DNA from: Alkalihalobacillus deserti | GTDB lineage: Bacteria; Bacillota; Bacilli; Bacillales; Bacillaceae_D | Length of the DNA stretch: 64,000 bases | NCBI RefSeq assembly: GCF_020734105.1 | Contig: NZ_JAJAFR010000003.1 | Span: 423,870-487,869 of the forward strand | Reading direction: 5' to 3' | Shown: in pieces, positions 36,656-44,777 of the stretch | Position numbering within the stretch: position 1 is the first letter of the stretch | How the letters are laid out: every line of letters starts with the position of its first letter | Notes under the pieces: generated by a model | Databases searched by the model: none | Told to the model about the DNA's origin: nothing | The model's input: the letters and a program-made list of their open reading frames with translations, nothing else | Position numbers and translations under genes: made by a program

Positions 36656-37093
36656 CTATACCTCAGTGTAAATAATCCCTTCCACCATATCAGTCTCTTT
36701 CTTGATTAATTTCTGAAGCTGTTTAATAAAATCATCCAATGAAGCCAGTTCAGTTGTAACATAAAACTGTGACCGTATATGCTCAGGAATATCTAGTTTA
36801 TTATCTAATATAAACTCAATGCCAACATGACCCCGGTTTAAATGAAAAAAGAACCTTACATTTATGAAATGAGTGACATTGCGAACCTCACTTCCAGTAA
36901 TCCAAGTAAATTCTTTTTGCTTAAAATGCGAAAAAGCGATTAATCCTTTTTCCAACTCCTTTAGTTCCTCGTTATCGAGATAGAAATTAATTTCGGCAGA
37001 ACAATAAGGGGATTTAACCGTCATATTAATTTCAAAAAAATCATCGTCTTCATCTGCCCAAATTTTCCTTAATATTATACTAGGTTCCGTCAT
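36656..37093 (-). CDS. Hypothetical protein (145 aa), immunity-array type
   Basis: ATG at 37093 is preferred because AGGGGG lies upstream; the frame extends further but without a site. The product begins MTEPSIILRKIWADEDDDFF and is beta-rich (FEINMTVKSPYCSAEINFYL) with a helical C-terminus (DDFIKQLQKLIKKE). No named family recognised. The upstream ORF carrying the DUF3885 fragment overlaps its start. Confidence 0.6.
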   Translation of the reverse strand: MTEPSIILRKIWADEDDDFFEINMTVKSPYCSAEINFYLDNEELKELEKGLIAFSHFKQKEFTWITGSEVRNVTHFINVRFFFHLNRGHVGIEFILDNKLDIPEHIRSQFYVTTELASLDDFIKQLQKLIKKETDMVEGIIYTEV

Positions 37094-37189
37094 TGAAATC
37101 CCCCTGTTTAGTATTTTGTCCTGATTTGGGGCATTGGTATAAAACTGTGATCCGTTCATTTATTAAATAAATCATCAATTTTTTGACGG

Positions 37190-37292
37190 TGATTTCAAAG
37201 CGAATGCCATAATCCCACAAATAAAATAATGGAGGACGCAAGATTAGTCCGTCAAAATGCTTGGCCAAAAATTGAGTTAAAGTGCTGCTCAT
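37190..37292 (-). pseudogene. DUF3885 N-terminal fragment
   Basis: The minus strand encodes MSSTLTQFLAKHFDGLILRP followed by LFYLWDYGIRFEI, matching the N-terminus of DUF3885 proteins. The rest, normally well over 100 residues, is missing: the frame runs on into unrelated sequence to 37080. A truncated remnant. Confidence 0.6.
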
Positions 37293-37331
37293 TGTTTTAC
37301 TCCTATCATTGCTAATAATTGTTATTCAACT

Positions 37332-37787
37332 TCAAAGCTTATCAAAAAACATATCCTCTTTCATGTCTTGTACTTTTTGTTTATAGTCTAATTTTGCTTC
37401 TTTAAAAAGTTCATCACAGTTTTTATCTATTTTATCATCGTAAATAATCATCGCTATTGGGGATTGTTCTGGACTGCTTCCATCAGCAGCACATGGGAAG
37501 ACTTGAATTCTGGGGATACGATTTTTCTTCATTTGGACAGAAAATAAAGCAATTACCCAGTGAGAAGCAAAAGCATAACTGCTTTCCTTTTTTTCCTCAT
37601 CGAAATACTGCTCATAAAGAGTGTGATAATTGCTTCTTCCCATTGGCAGCATTTCATATTTTATAACATAGTGATATCCCCTCTTTTGCCTTCTTTGCTT
37701 TCTGCGGCTTTCCCTTTTTATAGTTTCCAACACATTAAATTGATACGTGGAACCTTTAAGCACTTTTTTCCTCAATCTTTTCCGCAT
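37332..37787 (-). CDS. Hypothetical protein (151 aa), basic N-terminus
   Basis: ATG follows AAGGAG. The N-terminal 40 residues are strongly basic (MRKRLRKKVLKGSTY, KRESRRKQRRQKRGYHY), then a mixed domain with SHWVIALFSVQMKKN and a C-terminal helix. No signal peptide and no known family. Its stop lies 9 bp downstream-side of the next array gene, and the two are probably one transcript. Confidence 0.55.
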   Translation of the reverse strand: MRKRLRKKVLKGSTYQFNVLETIKRESRRKQRRQKRGYHYVIKYEMLPMGRSNYHTLYEQYFDEEKKESSYAFASHWVIALFSVQMKKNRIPRIQVFPCAADGSSPEQSPIAMIIYDDKIDKNCDELFKEAKLDYKQKVQDMKEDMFFDKL

Positions 37788-37796
37788 CTTAACTCC

Positions 37797-38276
37797 TTAA
37801 TCCCAGTAATTAAATACTACATTACCAACTGTTTTTGCATCCCAATATACTAATTGTTCTAAATCAATTTCACTAAGGGTATTTTCATTTTCTAAACTTA
37901 CTTTCCCTTTTATTCTTTTGAATGTTAATGGTTCATTTAATTGAGAAGGGCTTAATACTTTATAATATGGTTTAAATGAATCAGCAAGTTGATCATTAGC
38001 AATGAACGGGAAATAATCAACATAGAGTTCACGAGTATCTGTATAAGCCATATAAGGATAATGAGCATTCAGCAAAATATGAATTCTTTTATTATTCAAT
38101 TTAACCACAGCTTCATAAAAATTCTTAATCCCGTCTTCTTCTGTACCTATAAAGTCTTGAACCTTTGAGGCAAATAATGAGTAACATAATTGTTTAAATG
38201 TATTCTCTTTAACTGATGGCGGCGGATTCCCTTTTCCATCGTAGATTCCGGTAATTCCTGACCTAAGAATCAGCAA
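37797..38276 (-). CDS. Hypothetical protein (159 aa), immunity-array type
   Basis: TTG at 38276 can use the GAAGGAG site upstream. An ATG nearer that site leads to a stop after five codons, so a frameshift at the very start is possible. The product contains IYDGKGNPPPSVKENTFKQL and HILLNAHYPYMAYTDTREL and is soluble. No family recognised; 9 bp separate it from the following gene. Confidence 0.55.
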   Translation of the reverse strand: MLILRSGITGIYDGKGNPPPSVKENTFKQLCYSLFASKVQDFIGTEEDGIKNFYEAVVKLNNKRIHILLNAHYPYMAYTDTRELYVDYFPFIANDQLADSFKPYYKVLSPSQLNEPLTFKRIKGKVSLENENTLSEIDLEQLVYWDAKTVGNVVFNYWD

Positions 38277-38392
38277 ACATAGCTCTCCTTCCCGGGATGA
38301 AAATTAAATATGAAGCAGAATTACTTAGACAATAAGTTCCGCATAAGTAACCAATTTACGCTCCTGAGCTCCAGATGATTTTTATAATCTTA

Positions 38393-38572
38393 CTATTTCT
38401 TATCCTTCTCTTTAAATTTTAGTTGTACGATATCGTAAAACCATAATAGAGCAAGAAATATCGCAAAGAAAACAGTTAATGTGGTATTGCTTAAATCATA
38501 CAAGTAATTAAGTGTTAAAACTACTGACAAATAAACTGCCGCAAATAAAACCCTAATATATTTCTTGAACAT
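38393..38572 (-). CDS. Small membrane protein (59 aa)
   Basis: ATG at 38572 follows GAGAGGGG. Two hydrophobic segments (VLFAAVYLSVVLTLNYLY and TTLTVFFAIFLALLWFY) are joined by a short DLSN turn, and the tail is basic (KFKEKDKK). Hairpin-type membrane topology. Unknown function; could accompany the neighbouring immunity-like genes. Confidence 0.65.
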   Translation of the reverse strand: MFKKYIRVLFAAVYLSVVLTLNYLYDLSNTTLTVFFAIFLALLWFYDIVQLKFKEKDKK

Positions 38573-38663
38573 TCTAAACCCCTCTCCAAAGACAATTTAT
38601 ACAGTCAGTTTTCCCGATAAGGATGTAAAAATGAAATAACTCTTTATTCTCAAGTATTCTGAC

Positions 38664-38718
38664 CTTAAACATAAGAAGCGACTGCTCTTATCGAACAATC
38701 GCTCCGTTACTTCATGAT
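38664..38718 (-). repeat. Dispersed repeat/hairpin copy
   Basis: AAGCGACTGCTC...CAATCGCTCCGTTACTTCA. AGCGA/TCGCT forms the hairpin. One member of the GCACCCGTTAGTT-core family scattered between the orphan genes. Confidence 0.6.
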
Positions 38719-38722
38719 AATT

Positions 38723-40366
38723 CTATGGAAGCTCTATCAGTTGCCCAACCCATATATACTGATTTGGGTCTAATTTATTTTTCTCAACTATTGCTTGGAC
38801 AGTCGTATTAAATTGGGTTGCGATCTTCCACAACGTGTCACCTGGTTTAACCTCGTATATTTTACCTGTTAAGTCTGGGATAACTAAGCGCTGCCCAACC
38901 CAAATATAAGATCCTGATTCAAGCTTATTTGCTTCAATAATTGATTGTATCGTTACTTTGTGTTGGTTCGCGATTTTCCAAAGCGTATCACCAGGTTGAA
39001 CAATGTATGTTTGCTGCGGTTTTGGTACATTTAAATTTTGTCCAACCCATAAATAATCAGTCGGACTTAAATTATTTAATTCTACAATCTTCTGTACCGT
39101 TGTTCCAAACTCATTGGCAATTTTCCAAAGCGTATCCCCAGCTTTCACGACATAAATCACTTGCTCTTCTTGTGGGTCCGGTGCTGCCGGATGTTCTGGT
39201 TCAATACCTCCATCAGGGTCTTTGTATTGCTCGTCTACTGGAGGTGCGAATACAAAAATTTTCTCCCACGTTTTAGCTAGCAAATACTTATCTGTAATCA
39301 GGACCGGTTCTATTTTATGAACGCCATAACCTAATGTATGTTCAGGATTCCCAGTTTGTCCGTTAAAGAACTTTAGCTTTCCATCATATTCCATAATCAC
39401 TTGATTATTTGTTACTAAAATAGGCCCTCTGGAAAAAGAGTGGGCATACGGATCTGCTTTAAAGCTTTGGCTGAAAATAAAATTTCCATTGCTCGGGTCG
39501 ATACCGAGCAATCTGCCTTCGTCCGTTCGAGCGAAAATGGTTCCGTTATTTGCGCTTAATGTGTCATTTCTGACTGTGATAAAATACTCGGTTGGACTAA
39601 TCGTTTTATTCAAGGCAAAAGTCCCATTTCCGGAATGGAATGCAACAAGTTTATTTTGGTTTGCAATAAAGACTTTATCATTCAATAGCATTGGGTCACC
39701 GGTCACAGTCGTATTTGTTGTCCACTGCACCTGACCGTTTTGTTTCGTTAATTTAAAAAGGAGATTTTCCCCTTTGAACCGATTGTGGGTTAAGAAAAAT
39801 AATCCGTCTGCAGAATTAGATAAATTGCTTGAGACTTCCGCTCTTTCTGGCAATGGATAAGACCATAAATGACTCCCTGATTGGCTGTCAATCGCATGAA
39901 TAGAGTTCACCGTTGCTAAATAAATTGCTGATTCATCGAAACTTACATAATTACCCCAAGAGTCGCTTTCCCATACAATCGACTTATCAAAGCCTTCATC
40001 TTTCAAGAGATAAGTTTTCCCATAAGTAACAACAGCTAAATGACCGTTTACAATCGCAGTTCCTCGTATATCTTTGGCATTCGGAGGCGTAAACTCCCAT
40101 TTCACCGCCTTTGTATCAAGGGACAAAGCGATAACTTTGGAAGGTGCTTTGACCATAAACAATGTATCTCCGCTTACTAAAAAGTGGCCAGCATTCATAG
40201 CATCAATTTCATGCTTTAAAAAAAGTTCATTAGACATGCTGACCGGCTTAAAATTAGTTAAAGAAGGAGTGCCTTTCCCGAGTCCCCAAGTATCGCTAGC
40301 ATGAGCAATACTTGAAGAGAAAAAGATCAAAATACATAGGATTGCAGTAATTTTCTTTTTAAGCAT
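38723..40366 (-). CDS. Secreted PQQ-like beta-propeller protein with three LysM domains
   Basis: A 547-residue exported protein. Signal peptide about residues 1-23 (KKKITAILCILIFFSSSIAHA). Residues about 40-385 form a PQQ-type beta-propeller with repeats such as VIALSLDTKAVKWEFTPP, IHAIDSQSGSHLWSYPLP and LGIDPSNGNFIFSQSF. After a Pro/Glu-rich linker come three LysM repeats, each with GDTLWKIA and a YxWVGQ ending. LysM binds peptidoglycan, so it is a wall-attached binding protein; the propeller ligand is unknown. ATG at 40366 follows GAGGAGAG. Confidence 0.88.
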   Translation of the reverse strand: MLKKKITAILCILIFFSSSIAHASDTWGLGKGTPSLTNFKPVSMSNELFLKHEIDAMNAGHFLVSGDTLFMVKAPSKVIALSLDTKAVKWEFTPPNAKDIRGTAIVNGHLAVVTYGKTYLLKDEGFDKSIVWESDSWGNYVSFDESAIYLATVNSIHAIDSQSGSHLWSYPLPERAEVSSNLSNSADGLFFLTHNRFKGENLLFKLTKQNGQVQWTTNTTVTGDPMLLNDKVFIANQNKLVAFHSGNGTFALNKTISPTEYFITVRNDTLSANNGTIFARTDEGRLLGIDPSNGNFIFSQSFKADPYAHSFSRGPILVTNNQVIMEYDGKLKFFNGQTGNPEHTLGYGVHKIEPVLITDKYLLAKTWEKIFVFAPPVDEQYKDPDGGIEPEHPAAPDPQEEQVIYVVKAGDTLWKIANEFGTTVQKIVELNNLSPTDYLWVGQNLNVPKPQQTYIVQPGDTLWKIANQHKVTIQSIIEANKLESGSYIWVGQRLVIPDLTGKIYEVKPGDTLWKIATQFNTTVQAIVEKNKLDPNQYIWVGQLIELP

Positions 40367-40490
40367 TTTATATTCTCTCCTCAATCTGTTTTTATTCATT
40401 TTTAGGGTGGTTTACGATTGGTTAAAAAATGCATTAGTTCCAGTGGGAAATAGTCCCATAGTTAGAGAGAAAACATTCTAAAAACGAAAA

Positions 40491-40516
40491 AACCACACAG
40501 TTTGATCTGTGCAGTT
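40491..40516 (-). terminator. Intrinsic terminator
   Basis: The minus strand AACTGCACAG/CTGTGTGGTT hairpin is followed by TTTTTTCG, downstream of the broken gene at 40560. Confidence 0.75.
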
Positions 40517-40559
40517 TCAAAAGGCCTAAAAAAAATAATTATCTCAATAAGGCTGTTGT

Positions 40560-41118
40560 TTATACCTTCGTATATATATCCTTATCATTTCTCGAATAAG
40601 AAAAACCATTTTCGTCAAAAGCATTAAAAATTGAGAAATAGTCATTACCCAAATCAAAGCCTAAGCCGTTTAACAAAAAGTTGGAGGAAAATAAATTATC
40701 TTTTGAGCCAAACTTTTCTTGTTTCATTTCAATTACTTCCACGGCCTCTATCGACTTTCCGATGATGTCGATAATATTTTCAATTTCATTCTTGCGCCAT
40801 TCTAGATTTAACTCCTGATTACCGTACCAATCTAACTTCTACTTTAAATCAATTTCATTCCAAGTCACCGCAATTTCATTATCTTTAAAAGAACAGAACT
40901 CTAAATGCGTTCCTACAACAGCAATAATTCACAGGACAATCTGCCCAAAGTTTACCATCTGAAACTTCATGTACCATCCATACTTCATCAATATTTAAAC
41001 CAATTAAAGCCCTCAAATGTTCTTTATGGTCTTGTATAAACTTATTTTTATCCTTATAGAACGTTGGTTTATAATTTTTAATACCAAGCACGGAAGAATT
41101 ACCTCCATCCAATCTCAT
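40560..41118 (-). pseudogene. Broken immunity-like gene
   Basis: The first minus-strand frame (MRLDGGNSSVLGIKNYKPTF ... GKLWADCPV) shifts near 40930 into IIAVVGTHLEFCSFKDNEIA, meets a TAG at about 40852, and continues in that frame through LDWYGNQELNLEWRKNEIEN and NYFLL-like sequence to 40560. One frameshift and one nonsense codon disrupt a gene of about 180 residues. The NEIENIIDIIGKSIEAVEVIE type helix is common in small Bacillus immunity-like proteins; the family is not named with confidence. Confidence 0.6.
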
Positions 41119-41153
41119 TAAAGCTTCCCCTTTACTTGAATAAGCCTTATTAC

Positions 41154-41498
41154 TTAAATCCCAAAGTGTATCATATATTTCTTTTCTTCTTTTGCTTGAA
41201 TAATTTTTGCTGCTAAATCTGTCAATTCGTCATATTGTTTGAAGTGTGGCGAAGATACAACAACATCATAAAACAATGAAAGAGATTCAGGGGGAATAAT
41301 TGTAACTCCCCAATATTCAAGACCAAATTCTGGTCTATCATATGAATGGAAGTAACTCTTCATTATTTTTAAGGATTCTGAAAGATTTTGTATGAAGTCA
41401 TCATCAACTGAAATACATTTATACTCTTTTGGAGCGTAGTAGCTATAATCTTTTCTAATGTTAAAATCATCGATTATGCCAAACTCATGAACTGGCAT
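41154..41498 (-). CDS. Conserved hypothetical protein (114 aa)
   Basis: The product starts MPVHEFGIIDDFNIRKDYSY and has YKCISVDDDFIQNL, DRPEFGLEYWGVTIIPPESL and ends KKYMIHFGI. This layout recurs in small Bacillus proteins of immunity-rich regions. It is soluble and without catalytic motif. The ribosome-binding site is GAAAGG upstream of the ATG. Function unknown. Confidence 0.65.
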   Translation of the reverse strand: MPVHEFGIIDDFNIRKDYSYYAPKEYKCISVDDDFIQNLSESLKIMKSYFHSYDRPEFGLEYWGVTIIPPESLSLFYDVVVSSPHFKQYDELTDLAAKIIQAKEEKKYMIHFGI

Positions 41499-41602
41499 AT
41501 GTTATCAACCTTTCACATTTAGAAATAATTCCATATTTAAAACGAAATGAAGCTGTTATTCAAAATTAGCTCCCGTTAGCACAACATCGATGGATATTAG
41601 TT

Positions 41603-41908
41603 TTAGTCTCCAGCCATATGGACTTCACTTATATCTGAACTTGAAATTTGTTTTATTAGTTCTTCGTATTCGTTCAGTTTATGAACCGATATGAATGACT
41701 TGTAATTATTAAGGTCTGATATTAAATTCGTTAGGCTCTCTCCTGAAAATGTTTCATCAGTTAGATAATAATCACTTAATTTTCTAAGCTCTAAGTAACT
41801 ACGCCACATTAGCTTTGAATTAAATATTTCATTATGGAGATTTTCTGTTATTTCAAAGAAATTGAGTTTTCTGCCGTCACGATTGTATAAAACTACATCA
41901 AACCCCAT
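41603..41908 (-). CDS. Hypothetical protein (101 aa)
   Basis: ATG at 41908 uses GAGGTG upstream; an in-frame GTG at 41920 overlaps it. The product starts MGFDVVLYNRDGRKLNFFE and is soluble and helical, ending SSSDISEVHMAGD. No family recognised. Part of the same-strand orphan-gene array. Confidence 0.6.
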   Translation of the reverse strand: MGFDVVLYNRDGRKLNFFEITENLHNEIFNSKLMWRSYLELRKLSDYYLTDETFSGESLTNLISDLNNYKSFISVHKLNEYEELIKQISSSDISEVHMAGD

Positions 41909-41962
41909 GTAAAGTATCACCTCATCCTTAACTCTTGCACCCTTTACTTAAAGAAAGTGAAT

Positions 41963-42373
41963 TTAATATTTCACAAATGTTGTAACGCTTCGATTTGAAA
42001 CTACTGTACGATATGCAAGTTCATTCATCCAATTCTTTTTGTTAAATTGATATTCTCCAAATTCATCCTTATAAGTATGCTGTAAAATGTTGATTGTTCT
42101 TGCTTCATTTGGAACATTTATTGATATTGGTAATGCTTTCCCTTCCCAGTATTCATAAATCTCAACTACATCACCATACTCAATAAATTCTTCTAAAAAA
42201 GATATAAGGGAGAGTTTTTCATATCTACCATAAATCTCATAAACATATGGTAATGTTAAAGGTAAATCAATATAGTAATCCTTGTCTAAACCCATACCCA
42301 AATCGTATTTTTCAAATAGATATTTTAAATCTTGAATCGGCTTCATTGTTGCAATAAATGTACGGCTTGACAT
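41963..42373 (-). CDS. Hypothetical protein (136 aa), immunity-array type
   Basis: ATG follows AAAGGAGGAGG, one of the strongest sites in the array. The sequence contains LTLPYVYEIYGRYEKLSLIS, EEFIEYGDVVEIYEYWEG and a C-terminal NRSVTTFVKY. It is acidic, Tyr-rich and soluble. No named family. Located between two other orphan genes on the same strand. Confidence 0.6.
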   Translation of the reverse strand: MSSRTFIATMKPIQDLKYLFEKYDLGMGLDKDYYIDLPLTLPYVYEIYGRYEKLSLISFLEEFIEYGDVVEIYEYWEGKALPISINVPNEARTINILQHTYKDEFGEYQFNKKNWMNELAYRTVVSNRSVTTFVKY

Positions 42374-42411
42374 AAACCTCCTCCTTTTTTAACCCTTTTT
42401 ATTATTTGCCT

Positions 42412-42465
42412 CTTTAGCACAATAAGCGACTGCCTTTGTTACGCAATCGCTCCCTTTAGTTGAAA
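42412..42465 (-). repeat. Dispersed repeat/hairpin copy
   Basis: CACAATAAGCGACTGCC...GCAATCGCTCCCTTTAGTTGAA. AGCGA/TCGCT hairpin plus the CTTTAGTTGAA core variant. It overlaps the 3' end of the broken Nudix gene. Confidence 0.6.
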
Positions 42466-42987
42466 ATAGGTAGTTCCCAATCTTCTAAAAGTCCCCAAGT
42501 AATTTCTGGCTTTCATTTTATCGACTTCATAGAACCTAACATACACTTTTTCAGTTAATTTACCTATTTCATCATAATGTATAGCGATTTCTTTAGTTGT
42601 TACTGAAACATTCTGATTTATAATATCATCAAATTTTATCTTAGATAATCCCCCTTCATCACTTTCAATTAACTCAAAGTTTCTAGGAATATTACCGAAA
42701 AACACATATTGTATTCGTATTTCTTAATTTTCTTTCAACCTAAGCACGATATATCGTAGTGTAAGGTTTTTTATGTCTTTGTTATTTAATCCTGTTTCTT
42801 CTTCTATTTCCCTTATACAAGCTGTTCGAAGTTCACAAATTTCATACCTTTCAATATGTCCACTAATCGGAACTAACAACCCAGCAAGAAATGTATCTTT
42901 TTGCTTTTTTTTTTGAAGAAATAAAACTTCTTGCTCTTCATTTAAAAGAAAAGCAACTGCCAGTTGTCTAAGTTTCAAACTCCTCAC
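42439..42987 (-). pseudogene. Nudix hydrolase split by an in-frame TAA
   Basis: The 5' part (42724-42987) begins with LRQLAVAFLLNEEQEVLFLQ and carries the Nudix box GHIERYEICEL...IREIEEETGL, normally the Mg2+/phosphate site of nucleoside-diphosphate-X hydrolases. TAA at 42724-42726 interrupts; the same frame continues EIRIQYVFFGNIPRNFELIE, SDEGGLSKIKFDD and TTKEIAIHYDEIG, the expected C-terminal half. Total length would be about 182 residues. A single nonsense codon is the only visible lesion, so it is a recent pseudogene or a read-through/sequence-error case. Confidence 0.75.
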
Positions 42988-43027
42988 CCTTTCTATATCA
43001 AGTAAGACATTTATTTCCTATTTAACA

Positions 43028-43306
43028 TTACTCCTCTTTAACACAATAAGAGCTGCCGCATCGACAGCTCCATGTTTGTTCCACTCTTGCACCCATTAGT
43101 TCAATCATTAAAATGAAGTGTAACACCGCAGTAGTTTTTTCTTCTGTTTCTTTATGATAAGCGTTAATACCCAGTTCTTTTCCTTTAAATGTTTCAAATG
43201 GTTCAGTGAAATGGAATAAATAACCATATGATCCTCCTGCTGTTAGAGCTCGATCTGGAATCCTCATCAATACTGAATTGATACTCTGGGGTTCCCATAT
43301 TGACAA
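43028..43306 (-). pseudogene. Truncated conserved hypothetical (possibly DUF4871-like) gene
   Basis: The minus strand reads SIWEPQSINSVLMRIPDRAL, GGSYGYLFHFTEPFETFKGK and LGINAYHKETEEKTTAV, resembling the N-terminal part of a longer Bacillus family (I suspect DUF4871, low certainty). After TAV the frame runs into the dispersed repeat and ends. It is both a truncation and a junction with the repeat. Confidence 0.5.
43031..43105 (-). repeat. Dispersed repeat/hairpin copy
   Basis: On the minus strand GAACTAATGGGTGCAAGAGT, then GAGCTGTCGATGCGGCAGCTC. GAGCTG/CAGCTC hairpin with the TAATGGGTGC core. It fuses into the 3' end of the broken gene at 43028. Confidence 0.6.
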
Positions 43307-43604
43307 TACCTGGCTGTTTTTTTGAAGAATTTACTGCTTGAACTTATTACCTATGGATAATAGAAGAATTAGGGACCATTATGAACACAAAAAATACTGA
43401 TACCATCTTTACATTAACAAGCAGTTCAGTTAATAAAGTCTATAACTTTGTAACGAAAAGTGAGGTTAATCAAGCTGATTGAGAAGTACGATCATTACGA
43501 AAAAGGGGGCAAAGTCATCTTAACAGTTAAATGTAAGAGCTTCTAATTTAACCCTTTATTTATTACTAAAATGGTGAAAGCCTTTCCCAGATGTAATACA
43601 GAAA
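43307..43604. other. Intergenic, only a short doubtful ORF
   Basis: A 33-codon plus-strand frame at 43384 (MNTKNTDTIFTLTSSSVNKV) has no ribosome-binding site. Nothing else recognised. Confidence 0.35.
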
Positions 43605-43637
43605 AAACGCTCTACATATTACTATGACTGAGCGTTT
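43605..43637 (-). terminator. Intrinsic terminator of the helicase operon
   Basis: AAACGCTC/GAGCGTTT hairpin followed on the minus strand by TTTTTTC, 16 bp after the partner gene stop. Confidence 0.75.
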
Positions 43638-43652
43638 CTGGAAGAATTTTTA

Positions 43653-44777
43653 CTAATTTTCATATTCATACCTCACAACATCAGGAACATATCGACAAAA
43701 TTTCTCTATTCGTTTATAAAACTGTTCCTTATTTTTTCTGTCTAGTGGGTCAACATCAAAAACAATGAATAATTCATTTGAAATTAAATCGCCAAATGAA
43801 TATACTTCTTCTATTAAATATGGATCATAGTAATATGGAACAAAAAGCTCAAAGGCAGCTGATAAAAGTATGTCTTTTGACTTCCAACATAAGGGATGTT
43901 CTTTCTTGCTTATATACCAGCCTTCAGGAGTAAGCTGGATATAATTTTGTTCTTCATCTTTTTTTATGCGAAGCAGTCCGAATAATTGTGATTGTTGCGC
44001 ATCACTTAATAACCTGTTTTCAAATAACTCCGTATTAATCCATGTGTTTTCATCATTTTGATATTTACTTATTTCATCCACCAATTTCATTATGTTAGGA
44101 CTAATGTACTTATGCTTTAACCATTCATAAAATTCTCTTATGTTTTCTACCCTGTTTTGTTCAAACCAAGCTTTAATATTCTCGGTCATTGGATATAAAC
44201 TCTTTTCATCTTCCCAATTAATTAAATTGTTTTTTTTAAGGTATTCAATAATATGATTCACTACATTATCTTCTTCGTTTATTAAGACCATTTTTTTAAT
44301 TTTGTTTAAATGGTTATTAAAATATCTTCGTTTATTTAGCTTTAATGATTTTTCCTTCTGAAGAAGAGTCAAGATTAATATCAACTTTAAAAATGCACTT
44401 GGAGTAGTCGGTTCAAATTGATAAGGTGCTGTTTTAATGTAATAAGGAAGCCACTTCTTTTTTAGTTCTACCTTTATATCACTTGGTATTTCGCCATCAT
44501 AAATAAGACCAAACTCTTTTATTTCTTCTTCATAAATTTCAGGCAAAGATTTATGTGTAAATACCTTCTTTCTTAAATGATTTTGAGTTACTTCGGTAAA
44601 GCTCTGGATAATTCGGTCAAGATTTCCCTGTTGCATTAAACTTTTTTTTATATATGAAATAAGAGAATTAATAGCACAATTTTGTATCGGGGGATGGACA
44701 TTTAAATTCATGGCAATACGTCTTATCATCTCAGGATTTTCTTTTCCTTTTTTACGAAGACACTCCTCAAGATTCAT
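43653..44777 (-). CDS. Helicase-partner protein of the XPB-like operon (374 aa)
   Basis: A large soluble, mostly helical protein. The N-terminal half resembles helicase-associated helical regions and residues about 150-230 could form winged-helix units (NHIIEYLKKNNLINWED). The C-terminal half has VYSFGDLISNELFIVFDVDP. No catalytic motif is recognised. It overlaps the upstream helicase gene by 11 bp, with GGGGAGG as ribosome-binding site, so the two are translationally coupled and their products probably act together. It could be a DNA-binding adaptor; archaeal XPB is similarly paired with Bax1, but I see no Bax1 similarity. Confidence 0.65.
   Translation of the reverse strand: MNLEECLRKKGKENPEMIRRIAMNLNVHPPIQNCAINSLISYIKKSLMQQGNLDRIIQSFTEVTQNHLRKKVFTHKSLPEIYEEEIKEFGLIYDGEIPSDIKVELKKKWLPYYIKTAPYQFEPTTPSAFLKLILILTLLQKEKSLKLNKRRYFNNHLNKIKKMVLINEEDNVVNHIIEYLKKNNLINWEDEKSLYPMTENIKAWFEQNRVENIREFYEWLKHKYISPNIMKLVDEISKYQNDENTWINTELFENRLLSDAQQSQLFGLLRIKKDEEQNYIQLTPEGWYISKKEHPLCWKSKDILLSAAFELFVPYYYDPYLIEEVYSFGDLISNELFIVFDVDPLDRKNKEQFYKRIEKFCRYVPDVVRYEYEN

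Noticed and set aside
42724..42726. In-frame TAA as evidence of an alternative genetic code
   Set aside because: Hundreds of other genes in the window end normally at TAA, so recoding is not supported.
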